DNA from: Ailanthus altissimus
Taxonomy: Eukaryota > Streptophyta > Magnoliopsida > Sapindales > Simaroubaceae
Direction of reading: 5' to 3'
Assembly (NCBI GenBank): GCA_946807835.1
Contig: OX327683.1
Location: 19,659,001-19,723,000 of the forward strand
Length of the DNA stretch: 64,000 nucleotides
Positions within the stretch are counted from its first letter, which is position 1. Each line of letters opens with the position of its first letter. The position numbers were made by a program, and so were the translations under genes. Positions 54,001-64,000 of the stretch are shown in pieces. The notes under the pieces were generated by a model that was not told the origin of the DNA, ran no database searches, and saw only the letters and a program-made list of their open reading frames with translations.

Positions 54001-54272
54001 TTAGAGATAGAGAACTTCATGTTAGCATTGATGCCTCTGATATTCAAGATTTAGAACTTTACGAGTCAATTCAATCTGGTAAGTACATTTAAATATTTAT
54101 CATTTACATAAATTTAAGTTATTAATTTTTTTTACTACTATGTTAATACTTAATATGTTATTGATATGTTATAATTTTATGTTATATAGAGGTGGAGAAT
54201 TCTGTGCTTACATCATTGGATATTGCAACACATGTGAATATGGAAGAGAGCTACGGTGATATTGGGGAGTAA
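42435..54272 (+). CDS. hAT transposase, three coding exons, interrupted by a Copia insertion
   Basis: Coding parts: 42435-43700, 43798-44111, then (after the 9.5 kb Copia insert and one target-duplication copy) 53621-54078, and 54190-54272 with stop TAA. Lengths 1266 + 772 + 83 add to 2121 bases, 707 codons including stop, with open frame and GT-AG introns throughout. BED finger C40/C43/H62/C66; DDE-type residues D177 and D241; CAAH; TRWNSTYLML; DUF4413-like 'KYWG...VLDPRYKMEY' (about 450-485); hATC dimerisation domain with 'ASESAFSTGGRIL' near residues 612-625, supplying the last acidic residue. The length fits plant RICESLEEPER/DAYSLEEPER-type proteins. The protein would bind the CCGAAC-rich ends and cut at the TIRs. 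As it stands the insertion prevents production. Confidence 0.9.
44107..44111. repeat. Left target-site duplication of nested Copia
   Basis: CCTTT, matching 53616-53620. It lies in the transposase coding frame. Confidence 0.85.
44112..46288 (-). repeat. 3' LTR of nested Copia element (copy 2)
   Basis: 2177 bases, starting TGTTGGG and ending CCAACA on the plus strand. Contains a TTAACC-rich patch with many short palindromes at about 44715-44945 and a CACGTG word near 46267-46272, in the U3 region by orientation. The 71-codon open stretch at 45306-45521 is inside the LTR and recurs in every LTR copy. Confidence 0.93.
46289..46298 (-). promoter_or_regulatory. Polypurine tract of nested Copia
   Basis: AGTGGGAGTT on the element strand directly abuts the 3' LTR, the place from which plus-strand DNA synthesis is primed. 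Assigned by position and purine content. Confidence 0.6.
47589..48344 (-). repeat. Three tandem copies of a 255-base unit (copy 2)
   Basis: Anchors at 47625, 47880 and 48135, exact 255-base spacing, next to the reverse transcriptase relic at 47456-47638. Same as 21405-22160. Confidence 0.8.
48882..50140 (-). other. Interior of nested Copia without recognisable coding
   Basis: In an autonomous Copia of this orientation the integrase core, protease and gag would lie here and to the right, but I recognise none. The sequence is AT-rich, with a TA run at about 49430-49442. It may be decayed pol or unrelated filler. No open frame of note. Confidence 0.5.
50147..50225. repeat. Four short tandem repeats of ~20 bases with internal palindrome
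   Basis: 'cttatctctataagacaa' recurs four times, the last after a 3-4 base spacer. Each unit contains the inverted pair CTTAT/ATAAG. Confidence 0.8.
50426..50720. repeat. Four dispersed identical 22-base repeats in the Copia interior
   Basis: Exact copies of a 22-base word whose core is CACGCTAAAGCAATATTGG lie at 50426-50447, 50529-50550, 50606-50627 and 50699-50720, separated by unrelated 55-81 base stretches. Identity among the copies contrasts with the decay of the rest of the interior. Confidence 0.9.
51050..51305 (-). repeat. T40 tract and GCGCT palindrome cluster in the Copia leader
   Basis: An uninterrupted run of 40 T (51050-51089) is followed by about nine versions of a GC-rich palindromic word, gcgctgcNgcgct, up to about 51300. 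On the element strand this is the region just downstream of the primer site: the palindromes come first, then an A40 run. Position suggests a leader or packaging region. Confidence 0.75.
51424..51436 (-). promoter_or_regulatory. Primer-binding site of nested Copia (initiator tRNA-Met)
   Basis: TGGTATCAGAGCA on the minus strand, the usual plant Copia primer site, two bases from the 5' LTR. It fixes the orientation of the element as minus. Confidence 0.9.
51439..53615 (-). repeat. 5' LTR of nested Copia element
   Basis: Same length as 44112-46288, with no differences noticed except at the inner edge, where TTTTGGG replaces TGTTGGG (second base G to T next to the primer site). It carries the promoter for the element by orientation. 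Confidence 0.92.
53616..53620. repeat. Right target-site duplication of nested Copia
   Basis: CCTTT directly after the CAACA end of the right LTR; matches 44107-44111. Confidence 0.85.
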
Positions 54273-55065
54273 TGTTATGTACTTATGTTGCTATATCACA
54301 AATATTAAAGATTTGATTATTGTTGATCTTATTATGGACTTTTAATTGTGTTTGTTTTTTTATGGACTTTTGTTGTTTGTGTTGATATTCTTATGAATTT
54401 TTATATTTTACTTGTGTTGATATTCTTTTTATGGATTTTTATAGACATTAATTATTAACCTTTCAAATTTTTTTATTTTTATGTTATATTGACATTTTGC
54501 TTTTAATTTAAGATTTTAAATTTTAATTTTAACTTTATATTGTTATATTTTATTGTTATTTGGTTATGTTATAAATTATGTGTTGTTATATTATATAATT
54601 GTATTTGTATGTTATAAATTATAATTGTTAAGTCAAAGTATAATTATAATTGTTTTTAATTTAAGTTGTTTTTATTTTTATTTGTGTAATATATATTATT
54701 TTTTATGAGATTTTTTCTAGTGGGCTTAATATAGTATTTAAAAAGATGATTTGTTAACTAAATGGCCCAATAAAAGTGAAGAAATTGATTTTAATGGAGC
54801 CCAATTAAAAAAATTTAAAAAAGCCCAAAAAAATTCAAAAAAACAGAGTTTAAAATTTGATCCGAACCGAAATCCGACCCGCTAACTGAACCGACATCCG
54901 ACCCGAGAACAAAATCGAGGAACCGAACCGAACCGAATCGAACCGACCCGGTTCGGTTCGGTTCGGTTTCATCTACCCACGGTTCGATTTTCGGTTTTAC
55001 TCTACAAAAACCGAACTGTTCGGTTCGGTTTTCGGTTCCCCTCAAAAACCGAACCGAACCGAAAA
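54273..55065. other. 3' region of hAT element
   Basis: T-rich sequence after the transposase stop (54272), probably the 3' UTR, then the right subterminal CCGAAC/GGTTCG cluster at about 54855-55065. The 91-codon minus-strand open stretch at 54815-55090 is a by-product of these hexamers. Confidence 0.7.
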
Positions 55066-55077
55066 TGCCCACCCCTA

Positions 55078-55085
55078 ATATATAA
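55078..55085. repeat. Right target-site duplication of hAT element
   Basis: ATATATAA directly after the right terminal inverted repeat; matches 40338-40345. Confidence 0.9.
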
Positions 55086-55366
55086 TACATTTCATCAGAA
55101 CTTAAAAATACTTCTAAAGAACCAAAATTAAACTATTTTGAGTAATCAATTAATAAAATAATAGCAGTGGATTATATAATGTTTCCTAATTAAGCAACGA
55201 AACTTCAGTGCAACATTATATTGGAAGCAAGAAAGCATTCACGAATCAAAATGTAATCACATAGTCATAGATGCTGGTGTAATATTAGAGGATTAAGCTC
55301 ACTTTTATTATTTATTTGCATTTTTCGGACAAATAAAACATAATTAAACGATGGTTATTGGTTTAC
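55086..55366. other. Intron 2 of FPGS-A, part adjoining exon 2
   Basis: 280 bases of AT-rich intron between the hAT target duplication and exon 2. No feature seen. The exon 2 donor is GTAAAC on the minus strand (55361-55366). Confidence 0.7.
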
Positions 55367-55633
55367 CTTTCCTTTAGTGCCAGCAACATGAATGATTTTC
55401 ATCAGTGAAATTGCTTCCTCCAAGTCCAAAATCTACAGAACAAAATAAGTTGAACTCACTAAAAATTTGCAGCACCAAAAGGAATCTAATATCATGCACG
55501 CATTTACCTTTATGTAATCGAAAAGCAGATGGAAACGATTTCCCGTGCTGTCAAAACGTTTGCGTTCTCTTCCAAGAGCATAAAATGCTTCCAATGCTTC
55601 CTCATACGGAGTCAAAGTTTTAGCTTCTGCCAT
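55367..55633 (-). CDS. FPGS: Folylpolyglutamate synthase FPGS-A, exons 1-2
   Basis: Exon 1 is 55508-55633 (42 codons, MAEAKTLTPYEEALEAF...FDYIK) and exon 2 is 55367-55432 (22 codons, ending HVAGTKGK, the first part of the ATP-binding P-loop). ATG at 55633-55631 is chosen because the only further in-frame extension upstream begins with TTG, and because the FPGS-B start matches this position. Intron 1 is 75 bases. Intron 2 runs from 55366 down to 34357, 21,010 bases, and contains the hAT element with its nested Copia, the old Copia and the repeat fields. No obvious organelle-targeting peptide precedes the conserved YEEAL motif, so a cytosolic form is plausible. Whether the long intron is spliced efficiently cannot be told. 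Confidence 0.92.
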
Positions 55634-55800
55634 TTCGATTTTCAATTGAAAAATGCCCGAATTCAATCTAACTCTCAGCAAATCAAGAAACGTCAGAGGG
55701 AGAGACCGTTGGCGTTCTGTTGTTGTTTTGAGAAGAAGTGCGGTGGTGAGTTGGAGGGAAAGCGAAAGCTAAAGACGACCCGGGGATTGTGGTTATTAGG
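55634..55800 (-). promoter_or_regulatory. 5' UTR and proximal upstream region of FPGS-A
   Basis: Pyrimidine-rich leader on the minus strand. Words such as 'aacaacaacagaacg' and 'acggtctctccctctg' (about 55694-55720) match the leader of FPGS-B (60309-60335: 'aacaacaaaacggtctcttc'), so the leaders are paralogous too. Confidence 0.6.
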
Positions 55801-56467
55801 ATGCATGATGATGATATTAATTAATTAGTTTTATATTTTTCATGATTAACACGGGAATTATTTTCTATCCATTCGGGATTTTTTTTATAAAAAAAAATGA
55901 TTTTGTTGTCTAGAAATGTTGAGCTGTCCTACTTTGACCAAAAGTTAAAAAAAAAAATACGTGAATTTGTAAGTAAAATGGGGCATCTCATCGAGTAGAC
56001 AAATATTTTAATTCTAAACCCTGTCTGTCTCCCAACAAGTGCAATGGCCAGAATGTGGATGGCCAGAGCCATTATATTGATTACCAGAACGTGGATGAAT
56101 TCAAATGACAATAAGGTGGTTGACGTGGGCTTATTTATTTTGGATAATATATTATATGTATAAATTAATTCATATAAACTCATTTATATTATTTCTGTAG
56201 TATGATAAAATTGATTAAGTTATAATCACATTATATATTATTTTTATTTTTATCTTTGCAACTATGTCTAGTATAGTTGAGTTTATACTATTATTTTATT
56301 TGATCTCTTTTAGATATGATCAAATTAAAAAATTCTTGTTAAATTACAAACAATTTTTGGGTGGTTAGGTTGAGAGATATGATCATGAACAATCAAATTT
56401 CAAAATTAGATATTATTGTAAAATCACAAACAATTTTAATTTGTTAGGCTTTTTTTTTTTTTTTTAA

Positions 56468-56591
56468 TGATTGGCAAAAGCTTAAACATACTTTTTTTTA
56501 AAAATATTTTACAATTATGGGGAATGGTTCGAACCCCCTACACCAAGTCCAGGGTGTGCATCAAGAGGGGCACTTGCCATTTTGCCAATCA
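56468..56591. mobile_element. Small inverted-repeat element (MITE- or tRNA-relic-like)
   Basis: Perfect 12-base ends, TGATTGGCAAAA and TTTTGCCAATCA, 124 bases apart outer to outer. The interior has GGTTCGAACCC at 56526-56536, which matches a Pol III B box, followed by a short hairpin 'ctacaccaagtccagggtgtg'. No matching A box or terminal A tail was recognised, and no target duplication is clear. Confidence 0.4.
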
Positions 56592-58404
56592 CCCCATGCG
56601 CAGTTTAATCATACTTTCGATTGGTTTCGTTGAGAGATAACAATTCTAATTACTTTATTTGTCTTTTTTTTTAAATAAAAAAAAGATAGATATGTCTATA
56701 AAAAGAAAAACAATTCTGATTAGTTATATTTTTTTCTTTCCTCTTGATGATAAATATATATATATATATATATTATGATTAAGAGGATAAAGACATGTTG
56801 TGAAGATTCTAAAAAATTAAATTTTAGAATTTAATATTTTGAAATATATTTGATAAGAAAGTTTAAAATAATTATATAAAAAATTGATTCTTATATAAAA
56901 TAATTCCATATTAAAAATTTTATCATACATTATTTCGATAATAATTTTTTTAAAAAAAATACTTTTTTAAGAATCTAATAAAATCTCAAACGTGCACCAA
57001 GATGAGAATGGAGTTGGAGGGTAATTAACGTTTTTGAAGATGACGATAATAATTAACTATTTTTGTTCTATGTTTAAACATTGATCAATGATAAATATTT
57101 TAAATTATATCATAAATTATATTTAAAAAATAATGTGAGAAACAATTATTAAATAGTGAAATGATAAAAATTTTAAAATTATTTATTAAATTATTTTATT
57201 ATTTAATATATTATTTTTTAAAATATAATTTAAAATATTTAACATTACTCTTGAACATTATATTTTCTATATTTAATATAATAATTATTTCACCTTTTTA
57301 TATATTTGGGCAATCTTTTCTCGTAAAAAAAGGTTTTGTGGTCGATAAATAGGGGAATTGTCAGTTTCAGAATATATCAATTTACTCCTTAATGTTTTTG
57401 AAAATTTCACTTTAATCTCTTACAGATATTATGTTAAATGCTTTTTTTTTGGGTGCTTTTATAATTATATTTATAATGTGACATATATAATCATTCAAAA
57501 GCTAAAATTAAATAATCAAATATTTTAAAATTTTATATATATAATTATAAAAATTATATAAAAATATATATAATTACAAAAATTATATCACTCTTTTATT
57601 TTAACCACCAAATCCTCTGCCTCCACCAAATCTAATATCCACCGTCATGCCTCACATCTCTTTTCTCCACCTCAACCACCAAATCTAGCAGCATGCCTCC
57701 ACCACCAAATTTACTTATTCATTACTTTGCTTTCACCACCATCATGGGTTGGATGAACAACCTCGTGCGGCAGCGGTCCTCCCTTAATGAACCATTGTTG
57801 AGTATTTTTATTTTATGGGTTTCGAATTGTTAGATACTTTTTATGCAAATTGTTGGAGTTAGACATCGGTGATGTTGATTGGTTTTTAAAGCAAATTTCT
57901 GGTGGTGGGTAATTTTCATGAGATTCTGTTGAAATTTAATTCGGGCATTACTTGTTTGGGTTTTATTTTTTTGAATTTTTACTTTATTTTTTTATATTGT
58001 GTGGGATTAAATGAAAAAATATTTTAGTGTTTGATGGTGTTGATATGATAGTGTGACTGTGTCAGAATGACAGTTTGGTGATTAGTAGGATTTGATAGTG
58101 TTGTTGAAATGGTGGTGTGCCACGAGTGTTGTGGCATTTAGCCATTTTGAAAGAGAATATATTAAGTATGTCAAAGTTTGAAATTCAAAAATTAAAAAAA
58201 CAAATGTCAAAGTTTGTGTTGGGATGCTGATTATCATAATATATATATATATATAATTATATAGTTATATGTTAAATAATAATATATTAAGTAATTATAG
58301 AGTAAAAAATAATATAAAATTTAAAAATATGTATTATATTTAATAATTATTTAATATATCATTACTTAAAATATAAATTAAGATACAAATTTTGAATGTA
58401 TAAC

Positions 58405-58590
58405 ATTATTCTTATATATAAGGATATTATCAACTATATCATCAATATAAGTCATTTGTTAATAATACCGATATTTTTTAAAATAAGTATCAATATCATT
58501 ATTCTTATATATAAGGATATTATCAACTATATAATCAATATAAAGTCATTTGTTAGTAATACCGACATTTTTTAAAATAAGTATCAATAC
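58405..58590 (+). repeat. Local tandem duplication, 93-base period
   Basis: 'cttatatataaggatattatcaac' begins at 58411 and again at 58504. About 85 bases repeat with few changes. No coding content. Confidence 0.75.
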
Positions 58591-60300
58591 TTAATCGTTA
58601 GTTAAAATTTGTTAAAATTTAATGGTGAGAGAGGAGTAAAGTAAAATAACACTTAAAATAATTAATTTAAATAATTATTAAATAAATATTTTAAAATAAT
58701 ATTTTTAAAAATTTAATCTCTTATTTTGTCTCTTTGCTTTCTCTCTTCTCTTACAATTTCTAAACCTAATTTTAAACATCAAATGTGCTTAAATGAGTAT
58801 TATTTAGATGAAATTTGTGCTAATTAATTTTGTAAAAATAAAGATTATAATCTATATAAAAATTAAGATATAATTTTTAAGTTAAAAATGTTATCAAGAG
58901 TTTTTAAAAAAAATTATGATTATATTATATCAAAAGTTAATTTTAACAGATTATTTTTTAACAATTAAATATTAATGGTATTTCTGAAACTTGTGAATAT
59001 TATTTATAAATAGTCTTACTTTGAAAGTATTATTGATTATATATAATTTTTGTAATTATATATATATTAAAATATATAAACTTTGTAGTTATATGTATAT
59101 ATTTTATTAAAATGAAGATAATATTTTTGTTTGACTAATATTTGTCAGCTTTTCATTTAATACATTAAAATTTTGGTAAAAGACTGTTTTGTCTATAAAA
59201 AAAGTATAATTTAAACATTAACGTTCGAATAATAGGGATCAAAGTAAAATTTTAGAAAGATTAGAAATTAAATTAGTAAAAATTATGGACAAAATTGGTA
59301 ATTTTTTAATAAATATTACTAAATTAGTATTATATTTAGATATTTCATGGTAAACTTCATTTTTCATCAAGTGTTGTCACAGCGTGGGTGAATGGTGCTG
59401 TGAAAGTAGAACTCGGAGATAGGCACAGCACAGCAACGTGGATAGATTCCAACTGACGACAGGCTGTAAATGCTTGATTGGCTGGTTTGAGAGATACGAA
59501 TCTGGTGCTCAGATTAAAAAAATAGACATGGTTGTAGAACCGCAAACAGTTTGATTGGTTAGGTACGTCCGGTCCGAATAGTCAAATTAAAAATAAAATA
59601 GTTATTGTTGTAAAAATAAATAAATACGGATATGGAATTACAGACTTAATTATAAATCCACCTCCTAATCACAATCCTCGGGTTAGCTTCATTATTATGT
59701 TTGACTCCAACCCTCCTATTTTTATTTATTTTTTAATTTGAATAATCAGAATCCCATCAGTTAACCAAACCAATCAAAATTATATTTGAGATTTTGCCAA
59801 TCATTTAGAACAAAAGAAGCCCAACCAATCAAATTTGTTTGTGATTTTTAAACAATATCTATTTTTAAATATAATTATTCTTATTTGTAAATCTCAACCT
59901 AACCAGCCGAAATTATTTTAAAACAAACCGAAATTAAGTTTTTTTTTTCCAATTATTCGGAAACAAAAAAAAGGAAAAAAATAATCTAACTAATCAAAAT
60001 TGTTTATAATTTTCCCCATCTTTTAGCCAAAGTAAGACAGCTCAAGATTTCTTGACAATAAAATATTTATTTTAAAAGAAGACAAAACAAAAATTGCCCA
60101 AATGAATAAAAAAAAAAAAGCACATGTTAAGCATGAAATACGTAATGTTCAACCATGGAACAAAAAATTAATTAATATCATCATCCTCCTAATCATAGTC
60201 GTCGGCACGTCCGACCAGCTCATCCTCACGTTCAGCTTCAGCACTCCAACTCCAATCTCATCTTCATCTTCTTTCTCACAAAACCAATCACTCACTGCAC

Positions 60301-60415
60301 GTTCTCTCAAAAGAACAACAAAACGGTCTCTTCCTCTGTTGTTTTCACCTTTTTAATTACTGAGAATTAGTTATTTCTATTGGGATTCAGGTATTTTTGA
60401 ATTGAATTTGGGAAA
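60301..60415 (+). promoter_or_regulatory. 5' UTR of FPGS-B
   Basis: Leader between the conserved 'aacaacaaaacggtctcttc' word (60309-60335) and the ATG at 60416. It shares that word with the FPGS-A leader. The upstream open stretch at 60102-60356 overlaps it and ends before the gene. Confidence 0.5.
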
Positions 60416-63400
60416 ATGGCAGATGGTAAAGTTTTATCCCCGTATGAAGAAGCTTTGTCTTCTCTTGCAATCAAACGCACTGGAGATCATTTCAATCTCC
60501 TTTTCGATTATATTAAGGTAAATGCGCATAATAGAAACTTGAAATGTTTTAGATTCTTTTAGGTGGTGCAAATTATATGTATAGTGAGAGCTGAGCTGAT
60601 TTTGTTCTGTAGATATTGGAATTAGAGGGTGCAATTTCACAGATGAAGATTATCCATGTTGCTGGCACTAAAGGAAAGGTATAATAACTATCAATTCATA
60701 TCATGATCTACCTCTCTTTTTGAGAATTATTATTTCCTGAAGCAAGTTATAGTGAATGGCGTTTGACATTATAAGTTCATGTGTTTTTGTCTTTGTGGGG
60801 ACTTGAAAAGGGATCCACCTGCACGTTTACAGAATCAATATTGCGTAATTGCGGCTTCAAGACTGGGCTCCTAACTTCTCCTCATCTGCTTGATGTCAAA
60901 GAAAGATTTCGTTTGGATGGGTGAGTACTGAGTTCTTCCATTCCCATAAGAATAAGTAATATTTTACGATTACACTTCTACTTTATACACCCTTCAATAT
61001 TCCAAATATAACTTTCATTAATATATTATTTTTTCCTTTCCATTTACAGTTAAATTATTTTATGTTTTATATTTGAATAATACTATACTTTATATTTATA
61101 TTTTTTTATTTAAATTATTTTGTACCTTACTGTAATTTTATTTAAGAATATATTAGTAATAAAAGTTTTTATTGAATAATGGGTTTGAAAATCAAATTTT
61201 TTTGGGTGTATAAAATTATATAACCCCACTATTTTCCAAAAACATGTTAGACAGCTTTTTACGAATAATCATTCGATAAAATCAGAAATCTATGAGTGTT
61301 TATAAAATATTTTAACTTTTATACTTTCAAAGTTTAGAAGTTCAGTAATATACTAAACAGACACTCAATTTTCTACTGATACATTGACAGTTTATATGAT
61401 TATGGTTTGATAAATCGAATTGAAACAATAATCAATTTAATTTTTGTTAACCACTGCAGTGTTGAGATTTGCGAAGATAAATTTTTGTTATATTTTTGGT
61501 GGTGTTATGATAGACTTAAGGTAAATTCTCCCTCTGTTTACTTTCTGCATATATATGATATGTGGCCGGGTGTGTGATCCGGGTACATTTACTTAAATGG
61601 CATAAATGACTATATCACATAATAATATGAAAGAAAAGAAGCAATTCTTTATAAGTTTATTAAAAAGTGTCATCAAAAATTAAATGGCTGCAAATTTAGT
61701 ATGGTCAACAACAATATCATCATGTTGGTTGTCTTCTTTTTTATTGGGGACAATTGATTTCAAGTTCAAGTTCAAGTTCAGAGATTTCGATCGAAATGGA
61801 GAAAAGTATTTTGATTGTGACACTTTTTAAATTGGGATAATTTTAGTTGAAATTTTTATTATATCAATAACGGCTTAGTTTATTTTAGGTTGAGTCGGAT
61901 CATAAATTTCCTTTTAAATGTCATTTTCAGCGGTTTTTCAAAATTGTAAAAAACAAATGGGTTTAGGAAAGCATTTTTTATTCTAAACGAATCCTGATTT
62001 TATTCCCATTTCCACCCGACTTGAATTTTCAGGACAAATCGAATTGGGTCGGGTCAGTTTGAAAGTAAAAAAAACACCCACCCCTAATTTATTTTGGTTA
62101 TTTCCTTAATTTATTTTTTTGATGTGCAGGAAAATGCAACTGAGACTGTACCAATGGCTAATTATTACCATTTTCTCACATTGCTTGGCTTAAAGATATT
62201 TGCGGGAGAGAAGGTTCGATATGCTGACGGCTTTCCCATTCTAAATTCTAACAAAAGGCCGCTCAATCTTTGCACCTAAACATTACTTACATTTTGTATT
62301 CTTAAGTGCAGGTAGAAGTTGTAATATTAGAGGTTGGATTAGGTGGGAGGTGTGATTCAACAAACGTGGTATGTTATCCGGGGAAGAAATTAATTTATAC
62401 GTTTCATCTCTTGCATAAATGTTTTATTGTAGGAATTTTATTTAATAAAATTATATATGATTCAACAATTAATACTTTGTGCTAAGATATAATTAAATTT
62501 AAAATTGTAACACCCACCATTTATTTTTCCAGGTTCAGACACCTATAGTATGCGGTATAACTTCACTTGGTTATGACCACATGGACATTCTTGGTAATTA
62601 TATCACTTCCTAACTTATTCTTATTCTTATTGTTCCTTAACGTGTATAATTATGGTAGTGCATCCCTGGCATTTTATATAATAAAAACGTTGTTTCTTTG
62701 AACAGAAATTATATGATGCTGTGAAGAAGATTTCTTAGATTTCATTACTAAATTTTTTATCCACCCCTATTTTAAGAATTTATAACAACATAAGTATTGA
62801 TTTATATTTCTTATCTCAATTGGATGGAATTAACTTATATTTAATTTTTTATGTTTAAACATTGAGTTTATTTATAAAACAAAAAACTTCTTTTTTAAAT
62901 ATTACTTAAGTGTTGTTTAATTATATATTTTCACAAACTTTATATAATAATTTTAATTTAGTAACAATTAAATTTTTATTCGTCTTTTTTCTATTTTCTA
63001 TTTATATATGGTTTAAAGTGAATTTAGTTTTAAAAGTAAATTCATTAATTTTACTAATTCAAAATCAATAATAAATGAATTATACACTTTAATATATCAT
63101 TTAGCACAATTTCAATAGTATATTATATATTTTATTTTTTATTATCATTATCTTTTTCACATACTTATGTTATAAGATTCGTTATATCTCCTCATATAAG
63201 ACTCAATTATTTTTATGAATAAAATTATATTATACCTTAAAAACTTATGAATAATATTGAAAAAAAAAAAATTAGCCCAGTCAAAAAGAAATTTCTATTT
63301 ACGTCCCTGTAAAAATAATTTTTTTGTATTATTTATTGTAACGTAATTCTTTTTTTTTTTTTTTCTATTTTATGATTGCCATAAACAGGAAATACGCTTA

Positions 63401-63636
63401 GAGAAATTGCTTGGCAAAAGGCTGGTATCTTGAAGGTGTTCTATAGGAGTACATGCCATTAATATATATACACACATTTTAATCGCAGTGCAGCGGGTGT
63501 CTGTCTGTTTCGTTAGTTTAATTTCCTGGTATTTTTTTCTTTTCATTTCTTGATGCAGCCTGGAGTTCCTGCTTTTACGGTTTCTCAACCCGACGAAGCA
63601 ATGCATGTACTCGAAGAGGAGGCTTCAAAGTTGGAC
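60416..63636 (+). CDS. FPGS: Folylpolyglutamate synthase FPGS-B, exons 1-9 (runs off the window)
   Basis: Exons: 60416-60517 ([20 protein letters not shown]...), 60613-60678 (HVAGTKGK, residues 49-56), 60811-60920, 61460-61520, 62130-62213, 62312-62368, 62533-62593, 63389-63435 and 63559-63636. Exons 2-9 have exactly the lengths of those in FPGS-A, and all have GT-AG borders. Visible motifs: P-loop [48 protein letters not shown] (the conserved Asp is kept), [20 protein letters not shown] and [13 protein letters not shown]. The rest, including the second ATPase motif and the C-terminal domain, lies beyond 64000. The gene is divergent from FPGS-A. Intron 2 is only 132 bases. I see no defect in the visible part, so this may be the main functional copy. 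Confidence 0.93.
61521..62129. other. FPGS-B intron 4, with a possible hAT-end relic
   Basis: 609-base intron. Near its end, 62026-62090 reads 'gggtcgggtcagttt...cacccacccctaat', resembling the GGTGGG/CCCACCCCTA end of hAT elements such as the one in FPGS-A. No matching left end or target duplication was found, so this is weak. Confidence 0.3.
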
Positions 63637-64000
63637 GTAGGTTTCATGTTCTTTCATTATTAACTTCTTATTCTTACGGATATTGAAATGTGAATGACTC
63701 AAAATCGGTATAAATTTGTTAGAGAATTTGACGAAAGCACATTAAATAATGAACATCAAGATTAATAACGTATCAAATAAATCACACACCACATTAAGAG
63801 ACACAAAAATTTAATGTGATTTATTTTAAATTGAGCGATATTTATAGATGGAGTAACAATCCACTATAATTTTATAATATAATATAATTAATATAATTTT
63901 TAATAATTTAGATCCATATATCAAATTTTATTTTTGTGATCTCTCATATATCTTCTCTTGTATACTTTCTTGTTGATTATCAACTTCATTTATACTATTT
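63637..64000. other. FPGS-B intron 9, incomplete
   Basis: AT-rich sequence after the exon 9 donor (GTAGGT at 63637). The next exon would begin beyond the window. No feature seen. Confidence 0.7.

Larger units (their letters stand above)
40346..55077 (+). mobile_element. Complete hAT DNA transposon in FPGS-A intron 2, with nested Copia
   Basis: Terminal inverted repeats TAGGGGTGGGCA (40346-40357) and TGCCCACCCCTA (55066-55077) match perfectly over 12 bases. Both ends are flanked by the same 8 bases, ATATATAA (40338-40345 and 55078-55085), the target-site length of hAT elements. CCGAAC/GGTTCG subterminal clusters lie at about 40360-40584 and 54855-55065. The element encodes a BED/DDE/hATC transposase. 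Without the Copia insertion (44112-53615) and one copy of its 5-base target duplication it would be about 5.2 kb. Orientation relative to FPGS-A is antisense. Confidence 0.95.
55801..60300. other. Spacer between head-to-head FPGS genes, with inverted homology blocks
   Basis: Very AT-rich and without a supported gene. Inverted blocks pair across an axis near 58.0-58.2 kb: 55919-55944 with 60020-60045, 56363-56449 with 59819-59904, and more weakly 57377-57425 with 59228-59279. Also present are a 124-base inverted-repeat element at 56468-56591, a TE-like scrap at 57598-57680 related to 14053-14115, and a local tandem duplication at 58405-58590. Bases 59357-59560 are less AT-rich and look non-repetitive, but nothing in them is recognised. 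Confidence 0.6.

Overview
The window looks like nuclear DNA of a flowering plant. It is AT-rich, genes are split by many GT-AG introns, plant-type Copia and hAT transposons dominate, and the only host genes are folylpolyglutamate synthases (FPGS). No species can be named from the sequence alone. There is no operon, CRISPR array or prokaryotic signal.

Layout. (1) Bases 1-22697 and 26184-48881 are two copies of one segment in direct orientation. I noticed only three differences: a 1-base indel in a TA run near 1820, a base change at 14220/40404 and another at 15978/42162. Each copy carries, left to right, AT-rich 3' flank with a Gypsy-like scrap, FPGS exons 15 to 3 on the minus strand, an old Copia element lodged in a minisatellite, a degenerate ~100-base repeat field, the left half of an hAT transposon, and the left part of a minus-strand Copia element nested inside that hAT. 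(2) At 22697 copy 1 breaks off and joins a different, decayed Copia gag-protease-integrase fragment (about 22702-24552), followed by AT-rich DNA to 26183. (3) Copy 2 continues through the rest of the nested Copia element (44112-53615), the end of the hAT element (40346-55077) and FPGS exons 2 and 1 (55367-55633). (4) A ~4.8 kb spacer separates this gene from a second FPGS gene on the plus strand (60416 to beyond the window), head to head with the first.

How the parts relate. The minus-strand gene (FPGS-A) is complete only in copy 2. Its 15 inferred exons add up to 537 codons with consistent phases, but intron 2 is 21 kb because it holds the nested transposons; the same intron in FPGS-B is 132 bases. 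Copy 1 keeps exons 3-15 but not exons 1-2, so it lacks the start codon, the promoter and the first part of the P-loop. The two FPGS genes share all nine exon boundaries that can be compared. Short homologous blocks in inverted order on both sides of an axis near 58.0-58.2 kb suggest that they arose as an inverted duplication that included the promoter.

The hAT element has a 12-base terminal inverted repeat, an exact 8-base target duplication, and a BED/DDE/hATC transposase whose reading frame (707 codons) is open across three exons once the Copia insertion and one copy of its 5-base target duplication are left out. Its inferred 5' leader exon is an ATG-free, GC-rich array of 91-base repeats. 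The inserted Copia element has two 2177-base LTRs that look identical apart from one edge base, yet its pol region is wrecked. It therefore appears to be a recently moved non-autonomous element.

All exon structures, TE boundaries and homologies were read by eye; no alignment or database search was run.
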